The position numbers and the translations under genes were made by a program. The notes under the pieces are model-generated. The model was not told the origin of the DNA. It searched no databases and was given only the letters and a program-made list of their open reading frames with translations. Shown in pieces: positions 40,435 to 48,948 of a stretch of DNA of 64,000 bases; within the stretch, counting starts at the first letter, position 1, and each line of letters opens with the position of its first letter. The stretch is from Neiella marina (GTDB lineage: Bacteria; Pseudomonadota; Gammaproteobacteria; Enterobacterales; Neiellaceae): positions 62,001 to 126,000 of the forward strand of contig NZ_NGNS01000007.1 in assembly GCF_002165625.1 (NCBI RefSeq). The letters are read 5' to 3'.

Positions 40435-40690
40435 AACCGTACCGCACCATGCCAATACTGTAATCAATTCCATAAAAGCTTCTCCCATAGTTGTATATAA
40501 AAACGCACATACTGTAACGAGATCTGCTAAGACAGATAGAATACTAGTGAGCTTCGAAGCACTAAGCATCATTTTGCCCAATTTGTCCTCCCCATTTTCA
40601 AAAGGAGAGTTATATGTATTTTTCTTACAAAGCGCTCAGAACTTGGTTCTAGCTAAAGATCGCCAACATGAACCTTTTTGTAATTACAAG

Positions 40691-41206
40691 TTATTTCCAA
40701 TTCTCAAGCTTGGTTTTGTCTATTTCAAAGTCAAAACCATAAGTTCGATACTCTTCTATCTCTTCTCTACAATCGGTGAACAGTTCATGACGCTCGACAA
40801 CTGGAAACCTTGTTCTAGCCATAAAGTCTTCATTTGTCAGAGAGTCCTGGGCACGATAGAACTGGAGCCATAGCGAGTTCTGGTCAAAAAACTCGAGTAG
40901 AGTCCGCTTTCTATCAACACGTTTGGCTTCCTTCGACCGAAGAAAACTGAAAAGACCGAAACTACTTTGAACATGTATAACGCCAACATCAATCAAATGC
41001 TGAATCGCTTTGCCCTGGATACTTTCAGCTGCATTTGTTATTGAGGTGTTGTAGTAGTCTGCTAGTTGGCCTGAAATGAACACAAGCTTTCCGTTCTTTA
41101 CTTGAATCCTAAGATAACAGTAACCTTCATCGTTGTGATAGGCTGGAAAATTAAAAGGGATGAGCTCGGCATCGTAGTCTCTTGTTACATCGATTCTTGT
41201 TTTCAT
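40691..41206 (-). CDS. Hypothetical protein, last gene of a four-gene operon
   Basis: A 171-aa soluble protein, not recognised. An N-terminal beta-rich part (YCYLRIQVKNGKLVFISGQL) is followed by a helical segment and a C-terminal part rich in aromatic and charged residues. A strong AGGAG lies about 9 nt before the ATG. It starts 15 bp after the membrane-protein gene, so the two are probably cotranscribed. Codon use and amino-acid composition look coding, unlike the overlapping plus-strand frame. Confidence 0.65.
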   Translation of the reverse strand: MKTRIDVTRDYDAELIPFNFPAYHNDEGYCYLRIQVKNGKLVFISGQLADYYNTSITNAAESIQGKAIQHLIDVGVIHVQSSFGLFSFLRSKEAKRVDRKRTLLEFFDQNSLWLQFYRAQDSLTNEDFMARTRFPVVERHELFTDCREEIEEYRTYGFDFEIDKTKLENWK

Positions 41207-41221
41207 TTACTTGCTCCTGCT

Positions 41222-41995
41222 CTAACTAGTCCAATTAGCCACATGACCGGCAACCAAAAGGTATGCGAAAGCCATAAACATTAAGATGAGAATGCGAGCA
41301 CCATTTCCAGCGCTCTTGTCAGTAATATTCGCAACCCATAACCAAAAGCCTTGAAATCTTCCTAGAACCCTTTGGTTCATAAGCGCGACGTAGTGAAGTG
41401 CTGCGAAAGTACTAATCAGAGCTAGTACGATGATCATGCATAGCCCTATTACTTGAGAGATCATCAGAACCTGACCGTACCGTGTTAGATGATCGGAGAA
41501 AAACTCTATAAATGTTGAGTTCGTAGCTAAGTTTATTAGGTCTTGTGATACGGCACCTCTTGCTTTAATCAAAAGGGGAAAACACATCATTAGTGCTATG
41601 GAAGGGAACACAAGCTTGTAAAACCATTCGCTGTCGGTGACATGTCCTTTAATTGCGGAGATTAGAATGGCTGTGAATGTAAAACATAAGCAACAGGTTA
41701 GTCCTAGGCTGATGTAATGGTGAATCAAATTGATGTTCACTACATACTGCCATACAGCGAGCATTAGCAATGCAACCATTCCAAGGACTTCCCTACCATC
41801 TTCTTTTGTACTGCTAGTACTCTTTCGATGGACTTCTCGATGTTCGACGTAGATGCGCTGGGTCAATACAACTGATTTTGGCGAATTGTCAGTCGGTGCT
41901 GCTGTGAGCCCAGTAAAAATCGCAGCAAATGCAACGCCCATCAATGGTGAAAAGACAAAGCTTTGCAATGTTGGATCTTTAAGAATTTCAATCAT
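41222..41995 (-). CDS. Hypothetical polytopic membrane protein
   Basis: A 257-aa protein with about five predicted TM segments (about 12-32, 75-93, 96-116, 127-146, 178-205, with a further one at 235-253). The soluble loop at about 35-70 is charged. No known family was recognised. It lies 32 bp after the DUF1508 gene and 15 bp before the 171-aa gene, in the same operon. Confidence 0.65.
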   Translation of the reverse strand: MIEILKDPTLQSFVFSPLMGVAFAAIFTGLTAAPTDNSPKSVVLTQRIYVEHREVHRKSTSSTKEDGREVLGMVALLMLAVWQYVVNINLIHHYISLGLTCCLCFTFTAILISAIKGHVTDSEWFYKLVFPSIALMMCFPLLIKARGAVSQDLINLATNSTFIEFFSDHLTRYGQVLMISQVIGLCMIIVLALISTFAALHYVALMNQRVLGRFQGFWLWVANITDKSAGNGARILILMFMAFAYLLVAGHVANWTS

Positions 41996-42027
41996 CCAAT
42001 TCCCCTAATAAAAGGGCTAGGTGATGC

Positions 42028-42378
42028 CTAGCCAAAATTACTTTCTAGTGACAGGTCAAAAACGGTTGCTGTTGGTGCTTCACTTTTCACGGCGGCTATT
42101 CCGGCATCTCGCGCTTGTGCGGAACTGTACGTTTCACTGACACCAATAACTTGGCCATTGGTTGCGTTTAAAGTGAAGTACGGAAGACCATTTATCGCTG
42201 TTAAGCGTCGAAAAGCGTGCTCATATGGCGCATTCGCAATTGCAGATGCTATGCCATTCTTGCAACCTGATTTCGAAACATATCCCTCACTGGCCAATAT
42301 TATCTGGTAGTTACGCGCCCTTAATCGCCAGTAGTATTGGTGGTTAGAACCCTCAAAAATCTCGAATTTGCTACTCAT
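42028..42378 (-). CDS. DUF1508 (YegP-like) protein
   Basis: A 116-aa protein with two tandem DUF1508 repeats: FEIFEGSNHQYYWRLRARN to KNGIASAIANAP (about 5-52), and YFTLNATNGQVIGVSETYSS to DAGIAAVKSEAP (about 66-106). This is the E. coli YegP layout. The family is widespread and its role is unknown. It lies second in a four-gene operon, 8 bp after the 56-aa gene. Confidence 0.85.
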   Translation of the reverse strand: MSSKFEIFEGSNHQYYWRLRARNYQIILASEGYVSKSGCKNGIASAIANAPYEHAFRRLTAINGLPYFTLNATNGQVIGVSETYSSAQARDAGIAAVKSEAPTATVFDLSLESNFG

Positions 42379-42386
42379 TACATTTC

Positions 42387-42557
42387 CTACTTTTCTTTTC
42401 TAACGCCTTTAAAAGGCTTTTTGTCTGACTTAACGTTCATGAACTGACCGTTTGTAGTATTTCGCTTTACCCAATGCCCAGAGGCAGTTTGAGTTTGCGA
42501 GCGTTGTTTTACTGCGCCAATTCGACGCCCATCACCGAAAGGTTTGTTAACAGCCAA
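42387..42557 (-). CDS. Small basic conserved protein (56 aa), TTG start
   Basis: A 56-aa basic protein beginning MAVNKPFGDGRRIGAVKQRS and ending KPFKGVRKEK. I recall this layout (K-P-x-G-D-x-R-x-G-x-V-K-x-R-S-Q and a PFKGVRKEK tail) as a common uncharacterised small family in proteobacterial accessory regions. The start is TTG, with GAGGAG 9 nt upstream, and is the only sensible start. It is first in the operon and too short for most ORF filters. It is divergent from the sigma-factor gene, 159 bp away. Confidence 0.7.
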   Translation of the reverse strand: MAVNKPFGDGRRIGAVKQRSQTQTASGHWVKRNTTNGQFMNVKSDKKPFKGVRKEK

Positions 42558-42661
42558 AATGCGTTACTCCTCATGCAATCAAATCTAACTTACTGACAAA
42601 GGCGACAATATCCATAAAATAACTGTGCCTTCATATACATTGACGACTTACAGATAAAATC

Positions 42662-42675
42662 TGGACACTTGTCCA
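42662..42675. promoter_or_regulatory. Perfect palindrome upstream of the sigma-factor gene
   Basis: TGGACA-CT-TGTCCA, a perfect 6-2-6 inverted repeat, 41 bp ahead of the sigma gene start, in the spacer shared with the divergent small-protein operon. It is a likely operator; the binding protein is unknown. Confidence 0.45.
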
Positions 42676-42716
42676 AGAATTAATTTTTTACCGTCTTGTT
42701 AGTACAGGGAGTTCAT

Positions 42717-43280
42717 ATGACACAAGACTATGAATATCTTCATCCTAATGAGTTTGAAGAGAGGCTTAGTGATCTGAGCCCCACGTGTTTTTCGCGAATC
42801 ATGAAAGCGTGTCTGTTTCTTAAAAGAACAAAAGGGTTGCATTGTGAGCCAGAGGATCTTTTTCAAGAAGCGGTTACGAGGATTTTGGAAGGAGAGAGGC
42901 GCGTACCAAGGGAATGCCAGTTGGTTGTATCAATCGTAAACGTTTGTCGGAGTATCGCATCTGATATGCTCCGTTCCTTGGAGTCCAAGCATTTATCCGA
43001 CCAGGATTTAAGTGAGCTGGCTCCAACTGCTGACTGTCGCAGTCATCCAGACGCAGCTAGTGAGGTACACCTATCAGAGCGACTATGGAACTCCTTGAAA
43101 GAGCACTTCAAGCAGGATAAGCAGATTACAGATTTTCTTAATGCTACAGAACGAAACCTTAAAAAAGGCCAGATTGTAGATGAGGTATTTGGGGGGTGTC
43201 AGCGGACCTTTGACAGTGTTCGTCGACGTCTAATAAGAAAGTCTAGGGGTATAGAAGCGATTTTGGAGGCAACGAAATGA
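42717..43280 (+). CDS. Sigma-70 family (ECF-like) RNA polymerase sigma factor
   Basis: A 187-aa probable sigma factor. Region 2 is at about 45-95 (EDLFQEAVTRILEG, then VVSIVNVCRSIASDMLRS), and a degenerate region 4 helix-turn-helix at about 150-180 (KKGQIVDEVFGGCQRTFDSVRRRLIR). The ATG at 42717 has CAGGGAG 5 nt upstream; a longer frame from 42696 uses TTG with no site. It overlaps the next gene as ATGA. This is inferred to be an alternative sigma factor whose activity is set by the two downstream proteins. Confidence 0.7.
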   Translation: MTQDYEYLHPNEFEERLSDLSPTCFSRIMKACLFLKRTKGLHCEPEDLFQEAVTRILEGERRVPRECQLVVSIVNVCRSIASDMLRSLESKHLSDQDLSELAPTADCRSHPDAASEVHLSERLWNSLKEHFKQDKQITDFLNATERNLKKGQIVDEVFGGCQRTFDSVRRRLIRKSRGIEAILEATK

Positions 43281-43711
43281 AAAAAATGTCGGCCCAGCAG
43301 CAGTTGGAAGAGTTAGCGATTGAGCAAATTCTCAGTATGACAGAGGAAGAAATCGCTGAAGATATGGAAGCTGAAGGATACTGCTACAAAGATGAGCTCA
43401 AAAAATTTCAGCTAGTGGCTAAGCAAAGCTCGCTTCAATTTAGGAAAAGACGTTTAGAGAAAGCCAAGCAAGGTCTAAAAAGTGAGATTGCACAAGAAAG
43501 CCAGTTTAGTGCGTTAGATTGGATTAAGAAAAAAGGTTTAGATGCTCATGACGCTTTGATTGAACTGATGAAATCGGGGCAAGTTCCCAACGATATGACC
43601 ATAGCTTTCCGAGAAGGAAAGGAAGTTACGGAAGAAGAAGCATTGAGCATCATTGAAGATCTAGTTGAGTTAGGCGTTGTGACGGATGATGAACGCAAAG
43701 ATAAAAAGTGA
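43277..43711 (+). CDS. Charged helical protein between sigma factor and ImmA-like peptidase
   Basis: A 144-aa, highly charged, mostly helical protein. The N-terminal two-thirds is Glu/Lys-rich with probable coiled coil (about 40-75, LVAKQSSLQFRKRRLEKAKQ); the C-terminus is acidic. No known family was recognised. It overlaps the sigma gene by 4 nt and the peptidase gene by 26 nt, so all three are tightly coupled. From position it is a candidate anti-sigma or adaptor that the peptidase might cleave; this is inference. Confidence 0.6.
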   Translation: MKKMSAQQQLEELAIEQILSMTEEEIAEDMEAEGYCYKDELKKFQLVAKQSSLQFRKRRLEKAKQGLKSEIAQESQFSALDWIKKKGLDAHDALIELMKSGQVPNDMTIAFREGKEVTEEEALSIIEDLVELGVVTDDERKDKK

Positions 43712-44489
43712 GATTTATGGGCTTTACCATGAGCTTGGTATTACCAGCCCATCTGAGATAGATCTCGAGGCGATCGCGTACTATAAAAATGCTCGAGTTC
43801 AGTACAAACCTCTAAAAGGTTGTGAGGCGAGGATTATAGGCGTTGATGGGCGAGCAATCATCACAGTCAACGATTCGGCTAGTCTAGAGCGTCAGCTTTT
43901 CTCCATAGGACACGAGTTAGGGCATTGGTTTAAAGACAGGGGGAAAGTCGGGAGCCTGTGTAGTAAATCAGATATGGAAGAAGGTAAATGTAGCTTGAAT
44001 CACAGGGAAAAAACAGCTAACAGTTTTGCTTCTGAGTTATTGATGCCGCACTTCTTATTCTCACCGGTAGCAAAGGACATAGATTTAACGATTGACGGTA
44101 TTCAATACGTTAAGTCTATGTTTTCAGCAAGTTTTATGGCAACAATTCGCCGAACTATTCGGCTTGGGCACCATGTCGGCTTTCTAGCGTGTTACGGTAG
44201 CGATGGAGTCCGCAAGTACTTCGAATGCACACCTGAACTACCTTATAATTTTATCCCTCCTCAACACATGCCTGTTGGATCCGCTATCCAAACTTTGATC
44301 AGCAACAAAACAAAAGTAGCGCCGTCATTTGTTGACGGTGAGGTCTGGAGTCGAGCAGATATCAGCTTCGGTGGTGTAGTTAGGGAACATGCATTTCACT
44401 ACCACGGTGACGATTTTTTAACATTGGTTTGGTGGGAAGATGAAGCACCAATAGTAGAGTGGATCGAACGGGAACATACAGAAGCTTGA
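43686..44489 (+). CDS. ImmA/IrrE family metallo-endopeptidase
   Basis: A 267-aa zinc peptidase. The HELGH motif is at residues 76-80 (IGHELGHWF) and the third ligand is Glu108 in HREKTANSFASELLMP, the ImmA/IrrE signature. Relatives cleave repressors (ImmR in ICEBs1, DdrO in Deinococcus) after a stress signal. The C-terminal 130 residues are not part of the usual peptidase core and include a WWEDEAPIVEW end, perhaps a sensing domain. It overlaps the upstream gene by 26 nt and closes the sigma module. Confidence 0.85.
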   Translation: MMNAKIKSEIYGLYHELGITSPSEIDLEAIAYYKNARVQYKPLKGCEARIIGVDGRAIITVNDSASLERQLFSIGHELGHWFKDRGKVGSLCSKSDMEEGKCSLNHREKTANSFASELLMPHFLFSPVAKDIDLTIDGIQYVKSMFSASFMATIRRTIRLGHHVGFLACYGSDGVRKYFECTPELPYNFIPPQHMPVGSAIQTLISNKTKVAPSFVDGEVWSRADISFGGVVREHAFHYHGDDFLTLVWWEDEAPIVEWIEREHTEA

Positions 44490-44923
44490 ATTGAGGAGCC
44501 TTCTCTCGACACGGATGCAGCGACGCCACTGTCTGATTTACTCAAATATTGTGAAGAACAACTAGAGTAGGGTGGGTTTGGCCCTTTAGGTAAGCCATGT
44601 GTGCGGAAAGGTGCCTCTTTACTAAAGGCTTGCATTATAAAGAAGAACTGAAGGGCCACTTGTCGTAGCGGCTTTTCAATGTTTGTCGCGGATTTGACTT
44701 GCTTTGATGGCAAACTCAACCTGTTGACAGGTGTTGTCGTTGGTGTTTTGATTAACATGTCATCACGGTGACAGAGTTGGCAACTCGTGAGCCTCACACA
44801 ACAGCCATTTTCATTCAAAATCAATATTTTAGGTTACGAACCGTTGTTTTTAACAAGTCAGCGTAACATGCCCTGCTAATTTGCGGAGCGTAAAGAGGCG
44901 TACTGTGCTGAGAGGTAAGAACA
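44490..44923. other. Intergenic stretch after the ImmA-like gene
   Basis: 434 bp with no convincing gene. A minus-strand frame across 44399-44824 has a composition (Ser-rich, no plausible start) typical of a shadow of the upstream gene. No terminator, tRNA or repeat was recognised. Confidence 0.5.
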
Positions 44924-45649
44924 ATGAGCCTAACATTCGATCATCATGATTCAAGCACCGAAAACTTAACGCTCTTCATAGATAACAAAAAAGGCCTCGA
45001 TACATTAAATCGATGCCTGCAAAACTATCTTCAAAGCGAAAAGTCAATTAGCGTGAAATTCACTACACACCGCGAAATTGTGGCTGAAGCGCTGAACTTC
45101 AAAAACCATAACGACATACTCCACTCACTACCTACCCAAATTGGGGCGGCTAACTTCGTTCGAGGTTACGTAAAGCAGATTAATGCGAGGCTATCACAGA
45201 AGCTGTCGAAAAGTTATCTAGCCCAATTCATCTACCCGCTACTAGAGAACGATCTTGCTCGCAAGAAAGCTATTGTTATTCCGGTGAAGAGTTCTCACCC
45301 CGAACCGTTTTACGAATCAATGGGGCCGAATGAGTTTGATCAGCCGTTCCCCGTCGGAATTTTTCTGGATCATAGCGACAACACGCTATTCATTCAGAAA
45401 ACACCGAAGCAATACGGCCCGGCTAAGTTCGCATACGGTATCGAGGAAATGTTTCAGATATCAGCATCAATCAGCGGTGCGGAATTAAACAAGTTTCTAA
45501 AAGAACACTGTGGCCTTTTTGAGGCGCTATTAAACGAATGTTGGATCTCCTGGGACGGGTACAATTATGTGTGCAAGTCGACGGAGAAGGGCGATGATAT
45601 TCGCTACAAGGTCAAATCATTAGTCGAACATGAGTTGTATCACCGGTAA
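44924..45649 (+). CDS. Hypothetical protein (241 aa)
   Basis: A 241-aa soluble protein, not recognised. It has no signal peptide or TM segment. The N-terminal part is helical (about 20-110) and the middle has FYESMGPNEFDQPFPVGIFLDHSD, suggesting a beta-rich core (quoted in shorter form: GIFLDHSDNTLFIQ). A good GAGAGGT lies 8 nt before the ATG. It stands alone, with noncoding DNA on both sides. Confidence 0.6.
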   Translation: MSLTFDHHDSSTENLTLFIDNKKGLDTLNRCLQNYLQSEKSISVKFTTHREIVAEALNFKNHNDILHSLPTQIGAANFVRGYVKQINARLSQKLSKSYLAQFIYPLLENDLARKKAIVIPVKSSHPEPFYESMGPNEFDQPFPVGIFLDHSDNTLFIQKTPKQYGPAKFAYGIEEMFQISASISGAELNKFLKEHCGLFEALLNECWISWDGYNYVCKSTEKGDDIRYKVKSLVEHELYHR

Positions 45650-45962
45650 CTCTTAACCAGCTTAGTTTGATTAGTGAACGCAATCTGTCATTTTTCACGT
45701 CAAGGCTTGATGCAGTCTGACAGGTTGCTCTAACACATTTGTGCCCCAAAACGAGTTATAACACTTGGATGTGATTTGTTGGTCGTCTAGCTCCCAGTAA
45801 GGACCGAGTTCGATCTCCCGCTACAAAAATAGATCAAATCTGCATGTAAGCTTGAATGTTACTTGTCGTTGCGCTGAGCGTTTTGCTCACGCAGGCCACT
45901 TGCCCATATAATCTGTCTCTGATAATTTCGTTTGTCTAGTTTAGTGTTTTCGGATTAATAAC
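45650..45962. other. Spacer with tRNA-like fragment before the metal-resistance block
   Basis: 313 bp without a gene; the only structure seen is the degenerate tRNA-like fragment at 45781-45826. The promoter for the metal-efflux operon is expected here but was not identified with confidence. Confidence 0.45.
45781..45826 (+). pseudogene. Degenerate tRNA-Glu-like fragment
   Basis: TCGTCTAG and CCCAG...GGAC match the D-arm region of bacterial tRNA-Glu, and GAGTTCGATCTC resembles a T arm, but the anticodon arm is missing and the acceptor end does not pair. It looks like a collapsed tRNA or an old integration scar. The resemblance is short and could be chance. Confidence 0.3.
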
Positions 45963-46334
45963 TTGGTGCTTGGCAGCCGTTTTACATTATTGCTTACTCT
46001 CATGATTGCTCTGCAATCATGGTTTGCTGTTGCCTCCACTTATGAACCGCACCAATCTGGCTTAAAACACTACCAAACTAGCCACTCTCATAAACATGCT
46101 GTAGATGCTGGTGCATCCTTTGGTCATGGGGACTCAGGCTCGCATTCGGCAAGTACAGATATACCAGCAAACGATTGTCATCAATGTGGACATTGCCATG
46201 GACATGCATCGGCTGCTCTTGTCGTTTTCATTGCTTCAGCGTCATTCGTACCTTCGGCTGAAGCGCCGCTAGATTTTTTATCAAGCAAAACAAACTACTT
46301 ACCTATCTCGTTGTTTCGTCCTCCAATAGCGTAA
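45963..46334 (+). CDS. Exported His/Cys-rich protein of a heavy-metal efflux operon
   Basis: A 123-aa protein with a signal-like N-terminus (to about residue 25), a His-rich region (HYQTSHSHKH, GHGDSGSHS) and a Cys/His cluster DCHQCGHCHGH, then a hydrophobic stretch and an RPPI-type end. Small proteins of this layout often precede czcCBA-like operons and may bind metal in the periplasm. The start is uncertain: TTG at 45963, GTG at 45966 and ATG at 46002 are all in frame. It lies 79 bp before czcC. Confidence 0.6.
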   Translation: MVLGSRFTLLLTLMIALQSWFAVASTYEPHQSGLKHYQTSHSHKHAVDAGASFGHGDSGSHSASTDIPANDCHQCGHCHGHASAALVVFIASASFVPSAEAPLDFLSSKTNYLPISLFRPPIA

Positions 46335-46412
46335 TCGACTCTTTCAGTTTTTGAGGTCGCAGAGGCAACGGGTCTCTGCGTATCTAACGATATTCAATGT
46401 TTGGTCGAAACA

Positions 46413-47654
46413 ATGACAAATCTTTTTTTGAAGCGCCTGACAGGCGCAATACGGTACTTTCCGCTTGGCGTAGTTTGCGCCTCATTTCTTCAATCACAAG
46501 CACTAGCTGGCGACTGGAATAGCTGGCTAGCCACGCAGATTAATCAGCACCCAGATGTACTTGCAGCAAAGGAGCGCTGGCAGGGGATGAATGCCAATGC
46601 TGAAGCAATGGGTCAGCCTATTTACAACCCCGAACTGTCTGTTGGGGCAGATCGCAATGGCAATGAAAACAATTATGCGGTGGGTTTAGAGCAAACTATT
46701 GACCTTTGGGATAGAAGGTCGCTGAACACCAAGCAAGCGACATTCCAAAAAACAGCCGCTATGCACATGTACAAGCAGCAAGTGCTGAATAAAACTGCGG
46801 AGGTTGTTACGGCACTGGTTGAATGGAAAACCGCTAGTGAGGCAGCCGAGATTGCTCAATCACAGAAGGCGCAGCTCACTTCATTACTTCAATTGGTCGA
46901 TGCTCGGCAAAAGACTGGCGATATTGGGGCTATTGATGCGCAGCTAACATTATTGTCATTGTCGCAGCAAATCGCCCAAGTCGCAGATATTGAGTCAAAC
47001 TTGGTGCGGGCCGAGATTCAGCTTCAGGAGCTTCTGCCCGAATGGTCACAATCAAGAGGTGGTCTTCCCGAAGAATTTTGGCCATCTTCAATTTCCGTGG
47101 CTACCGACGAAATTCTCAGTCAATACCCATTAGTCGCAAGCTCTGAAGCTGTTTGGCGTTCAATGAAGGAAAATACTGAATCGGTTCGTAGAGCATCGAA
47201 ACCTGATCCAACGTTTGGAATAAGTGCCGGTCGGGATGGTGGTGACAGCTTAGTCGGGCTGACCGTCTCCGTTCCTCTTCATGTCCGAAATAACTTCAGT
47301 GCCGAGACTCGTGCGGCGCAAAGTCTGGAACTAGAAGCTGAAGCGCAATGGATAGCGACCTTTCGAAAACAGCGAATTGATTGGGAGGCAGCACGGGGTA
47401 GCTGGCAACGTTATGAATACCACCTCCAGTCGTGGAAGGCGCTGTTAGCCAACCGAGCAGAACACAGTGAAAAACTGTTAGAGCGTCAATGGCAAAGCGG
47501 CGACCTATCAACCCCCAACTATTTATTAGCTTTAAACCAGCGCACAGAGAGTCTATTGGCAGGTATCGAGCTTGAAAAACAAGCATTGCTTGCATTAACC
47601 GAAGCACTCTACCAATCCGGGCAATTGGCCACTCTCATTCAACCGATGAACTAA
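46413..47654 (+). CDS. Outer-membrane efflux protein (CzcC-like)
   Basis: A 413-aa TolC-superfamily protein, the outer-membrane channel of a tripartite RND heavy-metal exporter. It has a signal peptide (about 1-32, SFLQSQALA|GDW), then two long helical outer-membrane-factor repeats. INQHPDVLAAKERWQG and the repeated AVGLEQTIDLWDRR / LVGLTVSVPLHVRNN segments are typical. The ATG at 46413 is preferred; an in-frame TTG lies 4 codons upstream. It is followed 16 bp later by the adaptor gene. Confidence 0.85.
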   Translation: MTNLFLKRLTGAIRYFPLGVVCASFLQSQALAGDWNSWLATQINQHPDVLAAKERWQGMNANAEAMGQPIYNPELSVGADRNGNENNYAVGLEQTIDLWDRRSLNTKQATFQKTAAMHMYKQQVLNKTAEVVTALVEWKTASEAAEIAQSQKAQLTSLLQLVDARQKTGDIGAIDAQLTLLSLSQQIAQVADIESNLVRAEIQLQELLPEWSQSRGGLPEEFWPSSISVATDEILSQYPLVASSEAVWRSMKENTESVRRASKPDPTFGISAGRDGGDSLVGLTVSVPLHVRNNFSAETRAAQSLELEAEAQWIATFRKQRIDWEAARGSWQRYEYHLQSWKALLANRAEHSEKLLERQWQSGDLSTPNYLLALNQRTESLLAGIELEKQALLALTEALYQSGQLATLIQPMN

Positions 47655-47670
47655 GCGTAGGACGGTATCA

Positions 47671-48933
47671 ATGAACATGAAATTTGTGACTATTTTAATT
47701 GCCGGATTGCTCGGTTCATCGGCTACATTGGCATCTGTGACAGAGCATGCTCATGCGGCCTCTCGAACTGATAGCCACGAACCACATCAAGAATCGCATG
47801 AGCACAAAGAGGCACATAATGAGGAGCATGGTCAGCATGACCACAGTGAACATGCACACGACGAGCACGACGACCAAAAGGTTGGACACGAGCCAAGCAA
47901 TGGAGATAACGAGAATGGTGCTGACGGTGCGGTAACATTAAGTCCTGAGCAAATGACTCTTGCTGACATTGTTGTTGAGCCACTTCAGTTCCAACAAATT
48001 GATTATCAGTTGTATGCTCCGGGAGAGATCCTAACCAATGGCTACACAAGCTATCGGGTGTCCCCCCGCGTTCCCTCTGTGATTTTAAATCGCCATGTGG
48101 CTCTCGGAGAGCATGTTGAAAAAGGACAAAAGCTAGTCACGCTCTTTAGCGAAAGTGTCGCCATAGTTCAATCTCAGTTTCGTACCGCATGGCCTGAATG
48201 GCAAAGAGTCAAATCGTTGGGCCAACAAACGGTTGGCGCTCAACGCTATGTTGAAGCAAAGTCGAACCTTGAAGCGGCGCAAGCGACCTTGCTGGCGTAT
48301 GGGCTGGCGTCCAGTGATTTAGAAAGTTTGAAAAAGCAGAGCGCACAATCTTTGGGTGAGTATACATTAAGAGCTGAAATTGCTGGCTCGGTACTATCCG
48401 ATGAATTTGAGCAAGGGCAACGTATTGACCCAGGCGAGCCTCTCATCCTAATTGCTGATGAAAAGCAGCTCTGGGTAGAGGCTCACTTATCACCGAACTT
48501 GGATATGTCATTGGAAGCTGGCTCAAAAGCCGAAGTGGTAAGCGCAGGTAAAAGGGTCGAAGCCGTTGTATCTCAAGAAGCCCATACCATAGACCCGGTT
48601 ACGCGCACACGCCTCGTGCGGCTGGTCGTTGATAATGCTGCTCATCAACTTCATCCTGGTCAGTTTGCCGAAGTGTTTTTTAGCTTTCGCACGAAACATT
48701 CAGTGATTGCAGTACCAGAGTCGGCATTAATTCGAGATGAACATGGTGATTGGACTGTTTTTGTTGAAGATCATCCAGGGGAATTTATTCCTATGGAAGT
48801 CCAGTTGGGTGATGCCTATGGGCAAGTTCGCGAAATTCGGGGAATGAAACCGGGGACGCGGGTTGTGACTAAGGGGGCATTTTTCGTTGCTTCACAAATC
48901 GCCAAAGGCGGTTTTGACCCCCACAACCACTAA
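47671..48933 (+). CDS. RND efflux periplasmic adaptor (CzcB-like) with His-rich N-terminus
   Basis: A 420-aa membrane-fusion protein: signal peptide (1-21), then a remarkable His/Asp/Glu-rich region (about 25-78) suited to metal binding, a lipoyl/hairpin core (YRVSPRVPSVILNRHVALGEHVEKGQKLVTLF) and beta-barrel domains (the quoted stretch is best read as SVILNRHVALGEHVEKG around residue 135). It bridges the RND pump and outer-membrane channel. It is 15 bp ahead of the RND gene. Confidence 0.88.
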   Translation: MNMKFVTILIAGLLGSSATLASVTEHAHAASRTDSHEPHQESHEHKEAHNEEHGQHDHSEHAHDEHDDQKVGHEPSNGDNENGADGAVTLSPEQMTLADIVVEPLQFQQIDYQLYAPGEILTNGYTSYRVSPRVPSVILNRHVALGEHVEKGQKLVTLFSESVAIVQSQFRTAWPEWQRVKSLGQQTVGAQRYVEAKSNLEAAQATLLAYGLASSDLESLKKQSAQSLGEYTLRAEIAGSVLSDEFEQGQRIDPGEPLILIADEKQLWVEAHLSPNLDMSLEAGSKAEVVSAGKRVEAVVSQEAHTIDPVTRTRLVRLVVDNAAHQLHPGQFAEVFFSFRTKHSVIAVPESALIRDEHGDWTVFVEDHPGEFIPMEVQLGDAYGQVREIRGMKPGTRVVTKGAFFVASQIAKGGFDPHNH

Positions 48934-48948
48934 GTAACTGGAGTCCCA

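Larger units (their letters stand above)
39981..40690. other. Noncoding stretch with short repeats and a tRNA-like element
   Basis: About 700 bp without a convincing gene. It contains three imperfect copies of a TGACATAAAxCxTGAGA motif (40026, 40102, 40133) and the tRNA-like element at 40344-40434. An open frame on the plus strand at 40547-40873 mostly overlaps a better-supported minus-strand gene and is not annotated. Confidence 0.6.

Noticed and set aside
40547-40873. Plus-strand frame of 108 codons
   Set aside because: It mostly overlaps the better-supported minus-strand gene 40691-41206, which has a strong ribosome binding site and operon context.
44399-44824. Minus-strand frame of 141 codons over the end of the ImmA-like gene
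   Set aside because: Overlaps a confident gene, has Ser-rich shadow composition and no plausible ribosome binding site.
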